The position numbers and the translations under genes are program-made. Under the pieces are notes generated by a model. The model worked only from the letters and a program-made list of their open reading frames with translations, ran no database searches and had not been told where the DNA came from. Of a stretch of 64,000 nt of DNA, positions 17,096 to 26,900 are shown in pieces. Within the stretch, counting starts at the first letter, position 1; each line of letters starts with the position of its first letter. Source of the stretch: Salarchaeum sp. JOR-1 (GTDB taxonomy: Archaea; Halobacteriota; Halobacteria; Halobacteriales; Halobacteriaceae); the NCBI RefSeq assembly GCF_007833275.1, contig NZ_CP042241.1:1116001-1180000 (forward strand), read 5' to 3'.

Positions 17096-18696
17096 TACCC
17101 CTGCCCCACCATCCGCTCCTCGTCCTCCCAGTACTCCTGTCTGAGCTGGTACTTCTGGACTTTCCCGGTCGCGGTCTCCGGGAGCGACTCCACGAACTCG
17201 ACGCTCGTCGGGGCCTTGTACGTCGCCATGTTCTCGCGTGCGAACGCGACGACATCGTCCTCCGTGAGGGCCGCGTCGTCTTTTTGCACGACGAGCGCCT
17301 TCGGTGTCTCGCCCCACTCGTCAGAGGGAACGGGAATGACGGCGGCCTTCGCGATGTCCGGATGGTCGAACAGCGTGTCCTCCACGTCGATACTCGAGAT
17401 GTTCTCACCGCCGGAGATGATGATGTCCTTCTTCCGATCCTGAATCGCTATCATGCCGTTCTCGTCCATCGTCGCGAGGTCGCCCGTGTGGAAGAACCCC
17501 GACGCACGGTCGTTGAACGCCTCGTGCGTGATGTCGGGCTTGTTGAGGTAACGGTCCATCACCTGGTTCCCGCGGACGACGATTTCGCCCACGGTCTCGT
17601 CGTCCCGCGGGACGTCCCTGCCGTCCTCGTCCACCACTCGGATTTCGGTGTTCAGTGCGGCGTGACCCTGCTTCGTTTTGATGGTCGTGGGGTCGCCGTC
17701 CGCGAGCCGCCGCGGACTGTTCGAGGTGGTGATGATGGGCGCGGTCTCCGTCAGCCCGTATATCTGGATGAGCCGCCACCCGAACGCGTCCTCGATAGTG
17801 CGGATGGTCGCCCGCGGCGGCGCGCTCCCCGCCGTCGTGATGCGGAGGTCGCGGTCGCCCGTTGTCGCCCCGACATCGTTCGACTCGTAGTAGTCGATGA
17901 GGCGGTTCAGCACGGTCGGTGCGCCACACATGTATGAGACGTCGTACGTCCGAATGCGCTCCAGCGTCCCCGCGGCATCGAACTCGCGCTGGCAGACGTG
18001 CGTCCCGCCCGTGCCCGTGATGGCGTATACGTGCCCCCAGCCGTTACAGTGGAACATCGGGAGCGTCCAGAGATATGTGTCGTCCTCCTGGATCTCCATG
18101 TGGTGGCTGAGAACGAGCGCGTGCCAGTGTTCGGTTCGATGCGTCCGTACGACGCCCTTCGGGTCGCCCGTCGTGCCCGACGTGTAGTTCACGGTCGCAT
18201 CGTCGCCCTCCGCGATGTCGGGGCGGTCGGGCCGCTCCGCGCTCGCGTCGTCGAGGAGGGTCTCGTAGTCCAGCCAGTCGCCCTCGATGCCGTCCGCCTC
18301 GTACCCCACGAAGTGCTCCGTCGGAACCTCGTCCCGTACCTCCTCGACGCGTTCGGCGAGCTCGTAGTCGGCGATGACGGCTGTCGCGTCCGCGTCGTTC
18401 AGGATGTACTCGTAGTCCTCGGGCGTCAGCCGGTAGTTCATCGGGACGTTCACGACGCCGAGCTGGTTCGTCGCGTAGATGGTTTCGAGGAAGTAGTGCG
18501 TGTTCGGAGAGAGCAGTGCGACACGGTCGCCCTCCTCGACGCCGAGTTCGGTGAGTGCGTTCGAGAGCCGGTGGACGCGCTCCGCGAACTCCCCGTACGT
18601 GTACTCGGTGCCGTCGTCCGCGATGACGCCCACGAGGTCGTCGTAGAGCGTCTCTGCGCGATCCAGATAGTCGAGCGTGGTTTGGTCGACGTACAT
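17095..18696 (-). CDS. AMP-forming acyl-CoA synthetase
   Basis: A 533-residue ANL-superfamily ligase that activates a carboxylic acid to the acyl-AMP and then to the CoA thioester. The P-loop-like motif VNYTSGTTGDPKGVVRTH is near residue 170, followed by LWTLPMFHCNGWGHVYA, QIYGLTETAPIIT, the hinge region FHTGDLATMDENGMIAIQDRKKD split around residue 415, and the C-terminal lysine in ETATGKVQKYQLR. The MFHCNGWG box is typical of medium-chain or related fatty-acid CoA ligases. Stop overlaps the amidohydrolase start by 1 nt. Confidence 0.93.
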   Translation of the reverse strand: MYVDQTTLDYLDRAETLYDDLVGVIADDGTEYTYGEFAERVHRLSNALTELGVEEGDRVALLSPNTHYFLETIYATNQLGVVNVPMNYRLTPEDYEYILNDADATAVIADYELAERVEEVRDEVPTEHFVGYEADGIEGDWLDYETLLDDASAERPDRPDIAEGDDATVNYTSGTTGDPKGVVRTHRTEHWHALVLSHHMEIQEDDTYLWTLPMFHCNGWGHVYAITGTGGTHVCQREFDAAGTLERIRTYDVSYMCGAPTVLNRLIDYYESNDVGATTGDRDLRITTAGSAPPRATIRTIEDAFGWRLIQIYGLTETAPIITTSNSPRRLADGDPTTIKTKQGHAALNTEIRVVDEDGRDVPRDDETVGEIVVRGNQVMDRYLNKPDITHEAFNDRASGFFHTGDLATMDENGMIAIQDRKKDIIISGGENISSIDVEDTLFDHPDIAKAAVIPVPSDEWGETPKALVVQKDDAALTEDDVVAFARENMATYKAPTSVEFVESLPETATGKVQKYQLRQEYWEDEERMVGQG

Positions 18697-18755
18697 TGTG
18701 ACTCGCTACCTATGCTCTCGATAGGCGGCGATGTAAATCTTGCCGCGGTCTGGGG

Positions 18756-19304
18756 TTAGGACTGTATCTCGTCGGTGCGGTCGCCCTTCTTCACGTCGCC
18801 GTCAGCCGTCTTCACGTACACGTCGTCCGCGTACCCGGCCTCGGCGTTCGCGAACTCGCCGCCCTCCAGTTTCTCCGGGGTCGCGGGCGCGTCCGGAAGC
18901 CCGTCCGCGGGCGCGAACTCGCCGAGCGGGTCCTCGACCGAGATGCCGTGCGCGTCGAAGAACTCGCGGTAGCGCTCGTAGTGCGCTTCGACCTCGTCCG
19001 CGGGGAACTCCATCATCTCCGTCCACCCGTGCGCGTAGAAGTCGAAGGAGCCGACGACGTGCGTGATTTCGCGCGCTTCGGCCTCCGCGTACCCCTCCCG
19101 GAGCGCGGCGAGGTACATGTCGATGGTCGCGTCGAAGAACGCCTCCAGGCGCTCGCGGCGCTCTTCTGCGTGGGCGTCGTCGGCCTTCTCCAGGAACACG
19201 TCGACGTGGAGGTCGACGAGCCAGTCGTGCATCCGCTCCGAGACGACGGGAAGCGTGAGCGCCTGTTTCGTCGCGAAGTGCCGGACGTTCTGCGCTATCT
19301 TCAT
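18756..19304 (-). CDS. Haloarchaeal conserved protein (DUF6149-like)
   Basis: A 182-residue soluble acidic protein starting MKIAQNVRHFATKQALTL. It is helical for the first 130 residues (VSERMHDWLVDLHVDVFLEK, FFDATIDMYLAALREGYAEA, SFDFYAHGWTEMMEFP) and ends with a lower-complexity region containing the short charged tail. It fits the DUF6149 family of haloarchaea; function unknown. It lies upstream of the acyl-CoA ligase on the same strand with 59 nt between, and is divergent from the FAD/NAD oxidoreductase. Confidence 0.72.
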   Translation of the reverse strand: MKIAQNVRHFATKQALTLPVVSERMHDWLVDLHVDVFLEKADDAHAEERRERLEAFFDATIDMYLAALREGYAEAEAREITHVVGSFDFYAHGWTEMMEFPADEVEAHYERYREFFDAHGISVEDPLGEFAPADGLPDAPATPEKLEGGEFANAEAGYADDVYVKTADGDVKKGDRTDEIQS

Positions 19305-19433
19305 GTTCTCCTAGTGGGCTCACGCCCTCCTAAATCGCGGGGTTCCGAACCGCGCACACCCGTCTCCAGCGACCCGCGCCGGCACCGTAGGCGGATAGCA
19401 ACCCACTTTAACCCCGAATACGACACTCTCGGT

Positions 19434-20672
19434 ATGACCGAGTCGTACGTGATACTCGGGGACGGAATTTCGGGGAGTTCCGCCGCCGAGACACTCCGCG
19501 AGGAGGCTCCGGACGCCGACATCACCGTCGTTACGGACGAGGGAGAACCCCTCTACAATCGCATTCTCATCAAGGAGTTCGCAAAGGGGAAACTCCCGGA
19601 AGCACCGATCTCCATCCACGACGAGGACTGGTACGACGAACGAGACATCGACCTGAAGCTGAACACGCTGGTCACGGGCCTCGACACGGACGCCCACGAG
19701 GTGTACACGCACGAGAGCGAGACTCTGGAATACGACAAGCTCCTCGTCGCGACCGGCGGGACGCCCGTTCAGCTCCCGGTTCCGGGGAGTGACGCGGACG
19801 GCGTTCACCACTTCTGGACGTTCCAGGACGCCCGCCGCATCCGCGAGGACGCCGAAGAAGCCGACACCGGCGTCATCGTCGGCGCGGGCCTGCTCGGCAT
19901 CGACCTCGCCGCCATCTGCGCCGCGCAGGGCCTGGACGCCCACTACCTGATGCGTGGCGGCCGCTGGTGGCGGTACGCGCTCAGCCAGGACGGCGCGGCC
20001 ATCATCCACGAGGCGCTCGACGAGAAGGGGGTCACGCCAGTCTTCGACTCCGGCGCGAGCGAGTTCCTCACGGACGACGACGGGAACGTCGTCGAAACCG
20101 TGGACTCGAACGGCGAGCACTACGACTCCGAGTTCGCGGGCGTCGCCATCGGACTCGACTTCAACGTGGAGTTCCTCCAGAACGCCGGGTTCGACATCGA
20201 GACCGGCATCATCGTGGACGAGTACATGCAGACCAGCGTCGAGGACGTGTTCGCCGCGGGCGACATCACGGAGTTCTACGACGTGGTGCTCGAAGAGCAC
20301 GCGCAGAACGGCTCGTGGGGCTCCGCGAAGCAGCAGGGATCGGTCGCCGCGCAGGCGATGGCGGCCGACGACGTCGAGGAGGACGTCGAGGAGTTCCGCT
20401 GGGTGTCCTCGTACTCCATCACGCACTTCGACTTCCCCTTCCTCTCCTTCGGCTTCCCGTCGAAGGGCGACGACGAGTGCGAACGCACGTACGACGACCA
20501 GGAGTGGCGGCGGCTCACGTTCAAGGACGGCAAGCTCATCGGCGGCGTCCTCATCGGTAACCTCGCGCCCCAGTCGAAGTACAAACAGCTCATCCGCGAG
20601 GAGGCGCAGGTCGCCGACCAGCAGGACGTCCTCCTCGAGGAGAACTTCGACCTCGACGACCTCGACTTCTAA
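19434..20672 (+). CDS. FAD-dependent pyridine nucleotide-disulphide oxidoreductase family protein
   Basis: A 412-residue flavoprotein of the two-dinucleotide-binding-domain class. The FAD motif is ESYVILGDGISGSSAAETL at the N-terminus, with PLYNRILIKEFAKG after it; the NAD(P) motif is GVIVGAGLLGIDLAAICAAQ near residue 145; the second FAD contact is VFAAGDITEFYD near residue 270. The redox-active CxxC of thioredoxin-reductase types is absent, so it is closer to rubredoxin- or nitrite-reductase-associated NADH oxidoreductases. ATG at 19434 starts directly before the FAD strand. Electron acceptor unknown. Confidence 0.85.
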   Translation: MTESYVILGDGISGSSAAETLREEAPDADITVVTDEGEPLYNRILIKEFAKGKLPEAPISIHDEDWYDERDIDLKLNTLVTGLDTDAHEVYTHESETLEYDKLLVATGGTPVQLPVPGSDADGVHHFWTFQDARRIREDAEEADTGVIVGAGLLGIDLAAICAAQGLDAHYLMRGGRWWRYALSQDGAAIIHEALDEKGVTPVFDSGASEFLTDDDGNVVETVDSNGEHYDSEFAGVAIGLDFNVEFLQNAGFDIETGIIVDEYMQTSVEDVFAAGDITEFYDVVLEEHAQNGSWGSAKQQGSVAAQAMAADDVEEDVEEFRWVSSYSITHFDFPFLSFGFPSKGDDECERTYDDQEWRRLTFKDGKLIGGVLIGNLAPQSKYKQLIREEAQVADQQDVLLEENFDLDDLDF

Positions 20673-20764
20673 CGCGTCCTCGCTTTCGCGGCCGCTTCGC
20701 CAGATTCGTTCGAACCCTTCTCCGTATCTTGTGACTACAGTAATGCTTATGGGGTTGTGTGATA

Positions 20765-20795
20765 TACACTAGCACAGCCAGTGGTGGCTGGTGTA
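20765..20795 (+). promoter_or_regulatory. Interrupted hairpin just upstream of a small gene
   Basis: CAGCCA (20775-20780), loop GTGG, TGGCTG (20785-20790) form a perfect stem, and the flanking TACAC (20765-20769) and GTGTA (20791-20795) can pair as well with a 5-nt bulge. It lies 5 nt before the ATG at 20801. A separate GTGT-gatat-ACAC dyad (20757-20769) overlaps it. It could be an operator or a structured short leader. Confidence 0.5.
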
Positions 20796-20800
20796 CAAAG

Positions 20801-21007
20801 ATGAACCCGACAGTGCGACTCGAACGCGCGGACGCCGTCCCGCAGGACGCCCGCGTCCGCGACTTCGACGAACTCGACTCCGACGCACAGCACGCCCTCC
20901 CCGGCGCGGTCGACGGCGACCCCGTAACACTCGACTCCCCGACCGCACTGGAGGACGGCGAAATCGTGAAGTACACCGGCTACTACCGCATCTCCGTCGC
21001 GGAGTGA
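20801..21007 (+). CDS. Small acidic haloarchaeal protein of unknown function
   Basis: A 68-residue protein from ATG at 20801 (MNPTVRLERADAVP...), with a C-terminal piece GEIVKYTGYYRISVAE that reads like a short beta hairpin. The start is chosen because the 14-residue upstream extension runs through an AT-richer, promoter-like region that contains a hairpin. Strong Asp/Glu content and good third-position GC support it being real. It precedes the 140-residue gene at 21048 by 40 nt, so the two may be co-transcribed. I do not recognise a named function. Confidence 0.65.
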   Translation: MNPTVRLERADAVPQDARVRDFDELDSDAQHALPGAVDGDPVTLDSPTALEDGEIVKYTGYYRISVAE

Positions 21008-21047
21008 AACGAAGGCGTTTTCCCCGCTCTCCCCCCACGTCTTCCCC

Positions 21048-21470
21048 ATGAGCATGAGCGGCGGCAGCGGGGACATGACGCTCGCGTTCGAACTGTCCGC
21101 GCTCCAGGCACTCGCGAAGCCCGGAACGGCGTTCGCGGACGCCCGGCAGTGGACGGAGTACGTCGGCGTCGTGAGCGACGAACCGACGTACGTCGTCACG
21201 AACTTCACGCGCAAGCGCCGCATCCGCCAGGACTTCTTCAGCGGCCCGAAGGGCAAGGAGGAGAGCCTCGACTCCGTGAGAGACCAGTTCGACACCGAAC
21301 GCCACGTGTTCGTCGGGACGAGCGACGACGACGAGGCGCTCGCCGGCGAGGCCGGCTGGGAGTACCTCGACGTGGAGGACGCCGCGGAGGCAGCGGGCTG
21401 GGAGCTCGCGGACGAGACGGAGGACGACGACGCGTTCGAGAACGACGAACAGCGTGACGACTGGCCCTAG
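21048..21470 (+). CDS. Haloarchaeal conserved protein (DUF7124-like)
   Basis: A 140-residue soluble protein. The core is MTLAFELSALQALAKPGTAF, WTEYVGVVSDEPTYVVTNFT, RIRQDFFSGPKGKEESLD and RHVFVGTSDDDEALAGEAGW, followed by a very acidic tail ending in DDWP. I associate it with a haloarchaea-only domain (DUF7124) by resemblance. No enzymatic motif is evident. The stop overlaps that of the convergent ABC permease by 4 nt. Confidence 0.65.
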   Translation: MSMSGGSGDMTLAFELSALQALAKPGTAFADARQWTEYVGVVSDEPTYVVTNFTRKRRIRQDFFSGPKGKEESLDSVRDQFDTERHVFVGTSDDDEALAGEAGWEYLDVEDAAEAAGWELADETEDDDAFENDEQRDDWP

Positions 21471-22252
21471 ACGTCGCGCCGACGGAAGTACTGGACGCTC
21501 GTCGCCACGAGAGCGAGGGCGGCGGCGAGAAGGATGGCGGCGGCGGCGAGGTCGTACGTGTTCTCGACGAGGATCGCGGTCGGGTCGAAGTACCGCATCG
21601 GCGCGAGAGCGCCGAGCCACGCGTAGTCCGTGGTCGAGACGGCGGTTTCGAGCAGGAACAACCCGAACACGGTCGCCATCGCGGCGCGCTGGGCGACGCT
21701 CGCCCGGCTCGCGGCGGCGCTGAACGCGAGCCCGACGGCGGCACAGCAGAGCAGGTAGGGAAGCGAGAGGAGGTGGACGGCGAGCAGATCGGTGGCGGCG
21801 ACCGGGTAGCCGATAGCGCGCGTCGCGAGCCACGTGACGGCGGCGACGACGGCGTTCACCAGCAGGATGCCCGGCACGATTGCGAGGTAGTTCTCGGCGA
21901 CGACGCGACCCCGGGAGACGGGGAGGGAGAGCAGGATGTCGATGCGTTCCGACTCCACGTCGCCCGCGAGGAGGCCGGCGGCGGCGTACGCGAGGTAGAC
22001 GCCGAGCAGTATCACCCACGCGAAGTGGTAGAGTTCGGTCGCGAGAAACCCCTCGATGGTGCCGAACGCGCGCAGGCCGAACGCCTCGACGAACACGGGC
22101 GGGAGCGCGTCCACGTACTCCTCGATGTCGAACCCGCCGGCGAACGACGGATAGAACGCCGCGTACAGCGCGCTGAACGCGGACAGGCCGACCGAGAGCG
22201 CGAGCGCGCCCCGGACGCGCTTCCGAGCGCCGTACCGCGCGAGTTCAAGCAT
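21467..22252 (-). CDS. ABC-2 type transporter permease
   Basis: A 261-residue membrane protein with six hydrophobic segments, starting MLELARYGARKRVRGALAL. The loop GLLAGDVESERIDILLSLPVSRGRVV is the cytoplasmic coupling segment typical of ABC-2 exporter permeases. ATG at 22252 overlaps the end of the ATPase gene by 8 nt; a GTG three codons upstream is an alternative. With the ATPase it forms a two-component exporter, of the type used for drugs, bacteriocins or copper-related export; substrate unknown. Confidence 0.85.
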   Translation of the reverse strand: MLELARYGARKRVRGALALSVGLSAFSALYAAFYPSFAGGFDIEEYVDALPPVFVEAFGLRAFGTIEGFLATELYHFAWVILLGVYLAYAAAGLLAGDVESERIDILLSLPVSRGRVVAENYLAIVPGILLVNAVVAAVTWLATRAIGYPVAATDLLAVHLLSLPYLLCCAAVGLAFSAAASRASVAQRAAMATVFGLFLLETAVSTTDYAWLGALAPMRYFDPTAILVENTYDLAAAAILLAAALALVATSVQYFRRRDV

Positions 22253-23141
22253 CGTCCTCACCGTAGAACGTCAAGAACACGTCTTCGAGCGGCGCTTCCT
22301 CCACGTCGAGTTCCCGCAGGTCGAACTCGCGGAACTCGGCTACGAGGTCGTTCACGTCGCCCGCGAACGTGAACGAGAACGCGGTCTCGTCGCCGTCCCG
22401 CCACCGTGACACGTCCGAGACGCCCGCGACGTCGAACGCCCCCTCGGGCGGATCGCCGGCCACCCGCACCCGGACGTGCTTCCCGCTCCGGTCGAGCAGG
22501 TCGCGCACGTCCTCCACGGTGACCAGTTCGCCCCCGCGGAGCACGCCCACGCGGTCGCACACCCGCCTGACCTCGCTGAGGACGTGACTCGAGAACAGCA
22601 TCGTCGTCCCGCGCTCGCGTTCGCCCCTGACGAACTCGTTGAACCGCTCCTGGAGCAGGGGGTCGAGACCCGCGGTGGGTTCGTCCATCACGACCACGTC
22701 CGGGTCGTGCATGAGCGCCTGCACCAGTCCGAGCTTCTGGACGTTCCCCGTCGAGTACTCGCGGATTTCGCGTTCTACGGGCGGCGTGAACAGGTCGAGC
22801 AACTCCTCCCTGCGCTCCCCGCCCTTGATGGACTCGTGGAGGTCGAGCACCTCCCGGCCGGTGCTCTGTTGGTCGAACCGCGGGTTCGACGGCAGGTAGC
22901 CGATTCGCTCCAGGGCGTCGAGTCGCTGGTCCTCGACGGCCATGTCGCGGCCGAGCACGGACACCGTGCCCGCCGTCGGGGACTGCAGACCGAGGAGCAC
23001 GCGGATGGTCGTGGTCTTCCCCGCGCCGTTCGGCCCGAGGTACCCGAACACCTCGCCGGACTCGATGGCGAGCGAGAGGTCGGAGACGGCGGCGAGGTCG
23101 CCGTACTGCTTCGTCAGTCCGTCTATCTCGATGGCGGCCAT
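22245..23141 (-). CDS. ABC transporter ATP-binding protein (exporter type)
   Basis: A 298-residue nucleotide-binding subunit. Walker A is LGPNGAGKTTTIRVLLG near residue 36, the signature region is STGNVQKLGLVQALMHDP, where the usual LSGGQ is replaced by STGNVQ, Walker B is VVVMDEPTAGLDPLLQ, and the switch His is in MLFSSHVLSEVRRV. After the ATPase core there is a C-terminal ferredoxin-like extension of about 80 residues, as in CcmA/DrrA-type exporters. It is co-transcribed with the permease, with which it overlaps by 8 nt. Confidence 0.93.
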   Translation of the reverse strand: MAAIEIDGLTKQYGDLAAVSDLSLAIESGEVFGYLGPNGAGKTTTIRVLLGLQSPTAGTVSVLGRDMAVEDQRLDALERIGYLPSNPRFDQQSTGREVLDLHESIKGGERREELLDLFTPPVEREIREYSTGNVQKLGLVQALMHDPDVVVMDEPTAGLDPLLQERFNEFVRGERERGTTMLFSSHVLSEVRRVCDRVGVLRGGELVTVEDVRDLLDRSGKHVRVRVAGDPPEGAFDVAGVSDVSRWRDGDETAFSFTFAGDVNDLVAEFREFDLRELDVEEAPLEDVFLTFYGEDDA

Positions 23142-23230
23142 GCGCGAAGAGACAGCGCATGCCCCGATGAATGTTGTCCCGCGCGCCGGTATGCGGAGGG
23201 CTTACCCGCGCTCGCCTGCGACACTCTCGT

Positions 23231-23782
23231 ATGGCTGAACCCCGCGTACCGGACGACGGCGGCGGCGATGGGGGCGACGGCGGTGCGAGCGACGGCGTGG
23301 TCGAACTCCCGTGTGGGGAGCGCGTGGCGACGACGGCGTTCGACCTCGGGATGCGGGAGTACGACTGTTCGTGCGGTTCGTCGCACGCGGTCGTGATGGA
23401 CATGCACCCGCCCGGGCGCTTCCTCCCGGAGTCCATCGTGGACATCCTCGATGCGGCGGTCGAGCCCGCCGAGGACGACGCGTTCGAGGAGTTCGGCACT
23501 CCTCACCTGATGGGCGCGGTGATGGAGGAGGTGCCCGAGGAGGTGGCGACGTACGACGCGAGCGGCGAGGGCGAGGTCGGGTACGCGCTCCTCTGGGTGT
23601 TCGGCTTCGACTCCCGGACGCTCCACGAGTACGTCGTCGAACTCGTCGTCGAACTGATGGATCACGCAGTGAGCCACGCCGAGAACCCGAACGCGTCCGC
23701 CGAGTTCGAAGACGCGATGACCGAGTTCGACGTGCCCGCGTTCGTCGACGAGTACCGGCGAGAGCGGGACTGGGCGGCCTGA
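23231..23782 (+). CDS. Haloarchaeal conserved protein (DUF5815-like)
   Basis: A 183-residue protein with a disordered Gly/Asp N-terminus (about 20 residues), then LPCGERVATTAFDLG and YDCSCGSSHAVVMDMHPP, where three or four Cys plus His could bind zinc. The remainder is helical (HEYVVELVVELMDHAVSHAE). ATG at 23231 is used. It fits DUF5815 of haloarchaea; function unknown. It is divergent from the ABC ATPase and precedes carB by 160 nt, so is probably monocistronic. Confidence 0.75.
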   Translation: MAEPRVPDDGGGDGGDGGASDGVVELPCGERVATTAFDLGMREYDCSCGSSHAVVMDMHPPGRFLPESIVDILDAAVEPAEDDAFEEFGTPHLMGAVMEEVPEEVATYDASGEGEVGYALLWVFGFDSRTLHEYVVELVVELMDHAVSHAENPNASAEFEDAMTEFDVPAFVDEYRRERDWAA

Positions 23783-23870
23783 CGGCGGGAGTTTTGATGT
23801 CGATATCGGTCGCGTAGCGGTGCGTTCGCGACGCTCCGCGCGGGCTGTCCTCTCACCCGCTGCTTCGATT

Positions 23871-23889
23871 TTCGTAATTCAGTTTCGAG
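23871..23889. promoter_or_regulatory. Candidate car-regulon operator upstream of carB
   Basis: TTCGTAATTCAGTTTCGAG is an imperfect dyad that begins with the same TTCGTAATT word found in the carA/Lrp divergent region at 28611. It lies about 40 nt before a TATA-like TTATTA at 23911-23916, which itself runs into TTACGA. The sharing between carB and carA promoters suggests common control. Confidence 0.5.
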
Positions 23890-23942
23890 CCGCGTAGTTT
23901 TTCGTCGGACTTATTACGATGACCGAACTGGACTTGGGTAGT

Positions 23943-26900
23943 ATGAGTGACGACCGGACCGTGCTCCTCATCGGGAGCGGCCCGATACAGATCGGACAGG
24001 CGGCTGAGTTCGACTACTCCGGCGCGCAGGCGTGCCGCGCGCTCCAGGAGGAGGGCGCCCGAGTCGTCCTCGTGAACTCCAACCCCGCCACCATCATGAC
24101 CGACCCCGAGATGGCGGACGCCGTCTACATCGAACCCATCACCACGGACGCCATCGCGGAGGTCATCGCGAAGGAGAACCCAGACGGCGTCATCGCCGGT
24201 CTGGGCGGGCAGACGGGCTTGAACGTCACGGCGGAACTCGCGGAGGAAGGCGTGCTCGACGAGTACGACGTGGACGTCATGGGCACGCCGCTCGACACCA
24301 TCTACGCGACCGAAGACCGCGACCTCTTCCGCCAGCGCATGCACGACCTCGATCAGCCCGTCCCGAAGTCCACGACTATCAGCCTCGACGAGGGCGAGTC
24401 CCTCCAGGCGCTGAGCGAGGACGACATCGCCGACCGCGTCGAGGACGCCGTCGAGCAGGTCGGCGGCCTCCCCGTCATCTCCCGCACGACGTACACGCTC
24501 GGCGGGAGCGGGTCCGGCGTCGTCCACGAGCTGGCGGAGCTCAAGCAGCGCGTGCGCAGCGGCCTCCGGCTCTCCCGGAACTCCGAAGTCCTCATCACGG
24601 AGTCCATCTCGGGCTGGGTGGAACTCGAGTACGAGGTGATGCGGGACGCCGGCGACTCCTGCATCATCATCTGCAACATGGAGAACATCGACCCGATGGG
24701 CATCCACACGGGCGAGAGCACCGTGGTGACGCCCAGTCAGGTCATCCCGGACGAGGGCCACCAGGAGATGCGGGACGCCGCCCTGGAGGTCATCCGCGAC
24801 CTCGGCATCGAGGGCGGCTGTAACATCCAGTTCGCGTGGCACGACGACGGCACGCCCGGCGGCGAGTACCGCGTGGTGGAAGTCAATCCGCGCGTCTCCC
24901 GCTCGTCGGCGCTCGCGTCGAAGGCGACCGGCTATCCGATTGCGCGCGTCACCGCGAAGGTCGCGCTCGGCAAGCGCCTCCACGAGATCTCGAACGAGAT
25001 TACGGGCCAGACCACGGCCGCGTTCGAACCCGCGATCGACTACGTGGTGACGAAGGTGCCGCGGTGGCCCAAGGACAAGTTCCCCGAAGTGGACTTCGAA
25101 CTCGGCACCGCGATGAAGAGTACGGGCGAGGCGATGTCCATCGGTCGGACGTTCGAGGAGAGCCTCCTGAAAGCCCTCCGCAGCAGCGAGTACGACCCCG
25201 CCGTGGACTGGCCGGAGGTGTCGGACGACGAACTCGAAGTCGACTACCTGGAGCGCCCGACGCCCGACCGGCCGTACGCGATGTTCGAGGCGTTCGACCG
25301 CGGCTACACGGTCTCGGAGGTCGTCGAACTGACGGACATCGCGGAGTGGTACGTGGAGCGGTACGCGAACGTCGCGGACGCCGCCGCGGACGCGCAGAAC
25401 GGCGACTTCACGAGCGCCGCGACCGCGGGCTTCACCAACCACGAGATAGCGGCGCTCGCGGGCGGCGAGTTCGCGGACGCGAACGAGTCCTGGCTCCCCG
25501 CCGCCGACGAGGACGCCGTGACGGACGGCGCGGGCGCGAGCATCGACAGCATCGAAGGGGACGTGCCCGGCCGCACCTACAAGCAGGTGGACACGTGCGC
25601 GGGCGAGTTCGCCGCGCAGACGCCGTACTACTACTCGTCGCGCAAGCCCGAGTGGTTCAGCGGGCCGTTCGAGGGCGACGCGGCCGCGGGCGAACTCGTC
25701 GTGGACGAGGACGAGCGCAGCGTCGTCGTCGTGGGCGGCGGCCCAATCCGCATCGGGCAGGGAGTAGAGTTCGACTACTGCTCCGTGCACGCGGTGCGCG
25801 CGCTCCGCGAGGAGGGCATCGACGCGCACGTCGTGAACAACAACCCCGAAACCGTCTCCACGGACTACGACACGAGCGACGGATTGTTCTTCGAACCCAT
25901 CACCGCCGAGGAGGTCGCGGACGTGGTGGAGGCGACGAACGCGGACGGCGTGATGGTGCAGTTCGGCGGCCAGACCTCCGTCAACATCGCCGACCCCCTC
26001 CAGGACGAAATCGACCGCCGCGGACTGGACGCCGACATCGTCGGAACGAGCGTGGACGCGATGGATCTCGCCGAGGACCGCGACCGGTTCAACGCGCTGA
26101 TGGACGAGTACGGGATCAGCCAGCCGACCGGCGGGAGCGCCACGTCGAAGGCGGAAGCGCTCGACCTGGCGCACGACATCGGCTATCCGGTGCTCGTCCG
26201 CCCCTCGTACGTCCTCGGCGGGCGCGCGATGGAGGTCGTCTACGGCGACGACGAACTCGAGACGTACATCGAGGAGGCCGTCCGCGTCAGCCCCGAGAAA
26301 CCGATTCTCGTGGACGAGTTCCTCGCGGACGCCATCGAACTCGACGTGGACGCCGTCTCGGACGGCGAGGACGTGCTCATCGGCGGCGTGATGGAGCACG
26401 TCGAGGAGGCCGGCGTCCACTCCGGCGACTCCTCCTGCGTGATTCCGCCGCGCAGCCTCGACGACGACACGCTCGCCCGCGTCCGCGAAGTCACCGAGGA
26501 CATCGCGGACGCCCTCGACACCGTCGGCCTCCTGAACGTCCAACTAGCGGTACAGCACGGCGAGGTGTACGTCCTGGAGGCGAACCCGCGCTCCTCGCGC
26601 ACCGTCCCGTTCGTCTCGAAGGCGACTGGCGTCCCCATCGCGAAACTCGCGGCGAAGGTGATGGCCGGGCAGTCCCTCGACGATCTCGGCGTCGCGGAGG
26701 GCGTGCCCGAGCAGTACAGCGTGAAGGAGGTCGTGCTCCCCTTCGACCGCCTCGAAGGCAGCGACCCCCGGCTCGGCCCCGAGATGAAGTCCACGGGCGA
26801 GGTGATGGGGACGGCCCGGACGTTCGGGAAGGCCTACGAGAAAGCGCAGTCCGCTGCCGGGAACGGGCTCCCCGACCCCGGCGCGACGGCCGTGGTCGAC

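Noticed and set aside
23853..26543. Minus-strand open frame of 896 codons over carB
   Set aside because: It is the exact reverse-strand shadow of carB with low-complexity Val/Arg/Asp composition. CarB motifs on the plus strand are unambiguous.
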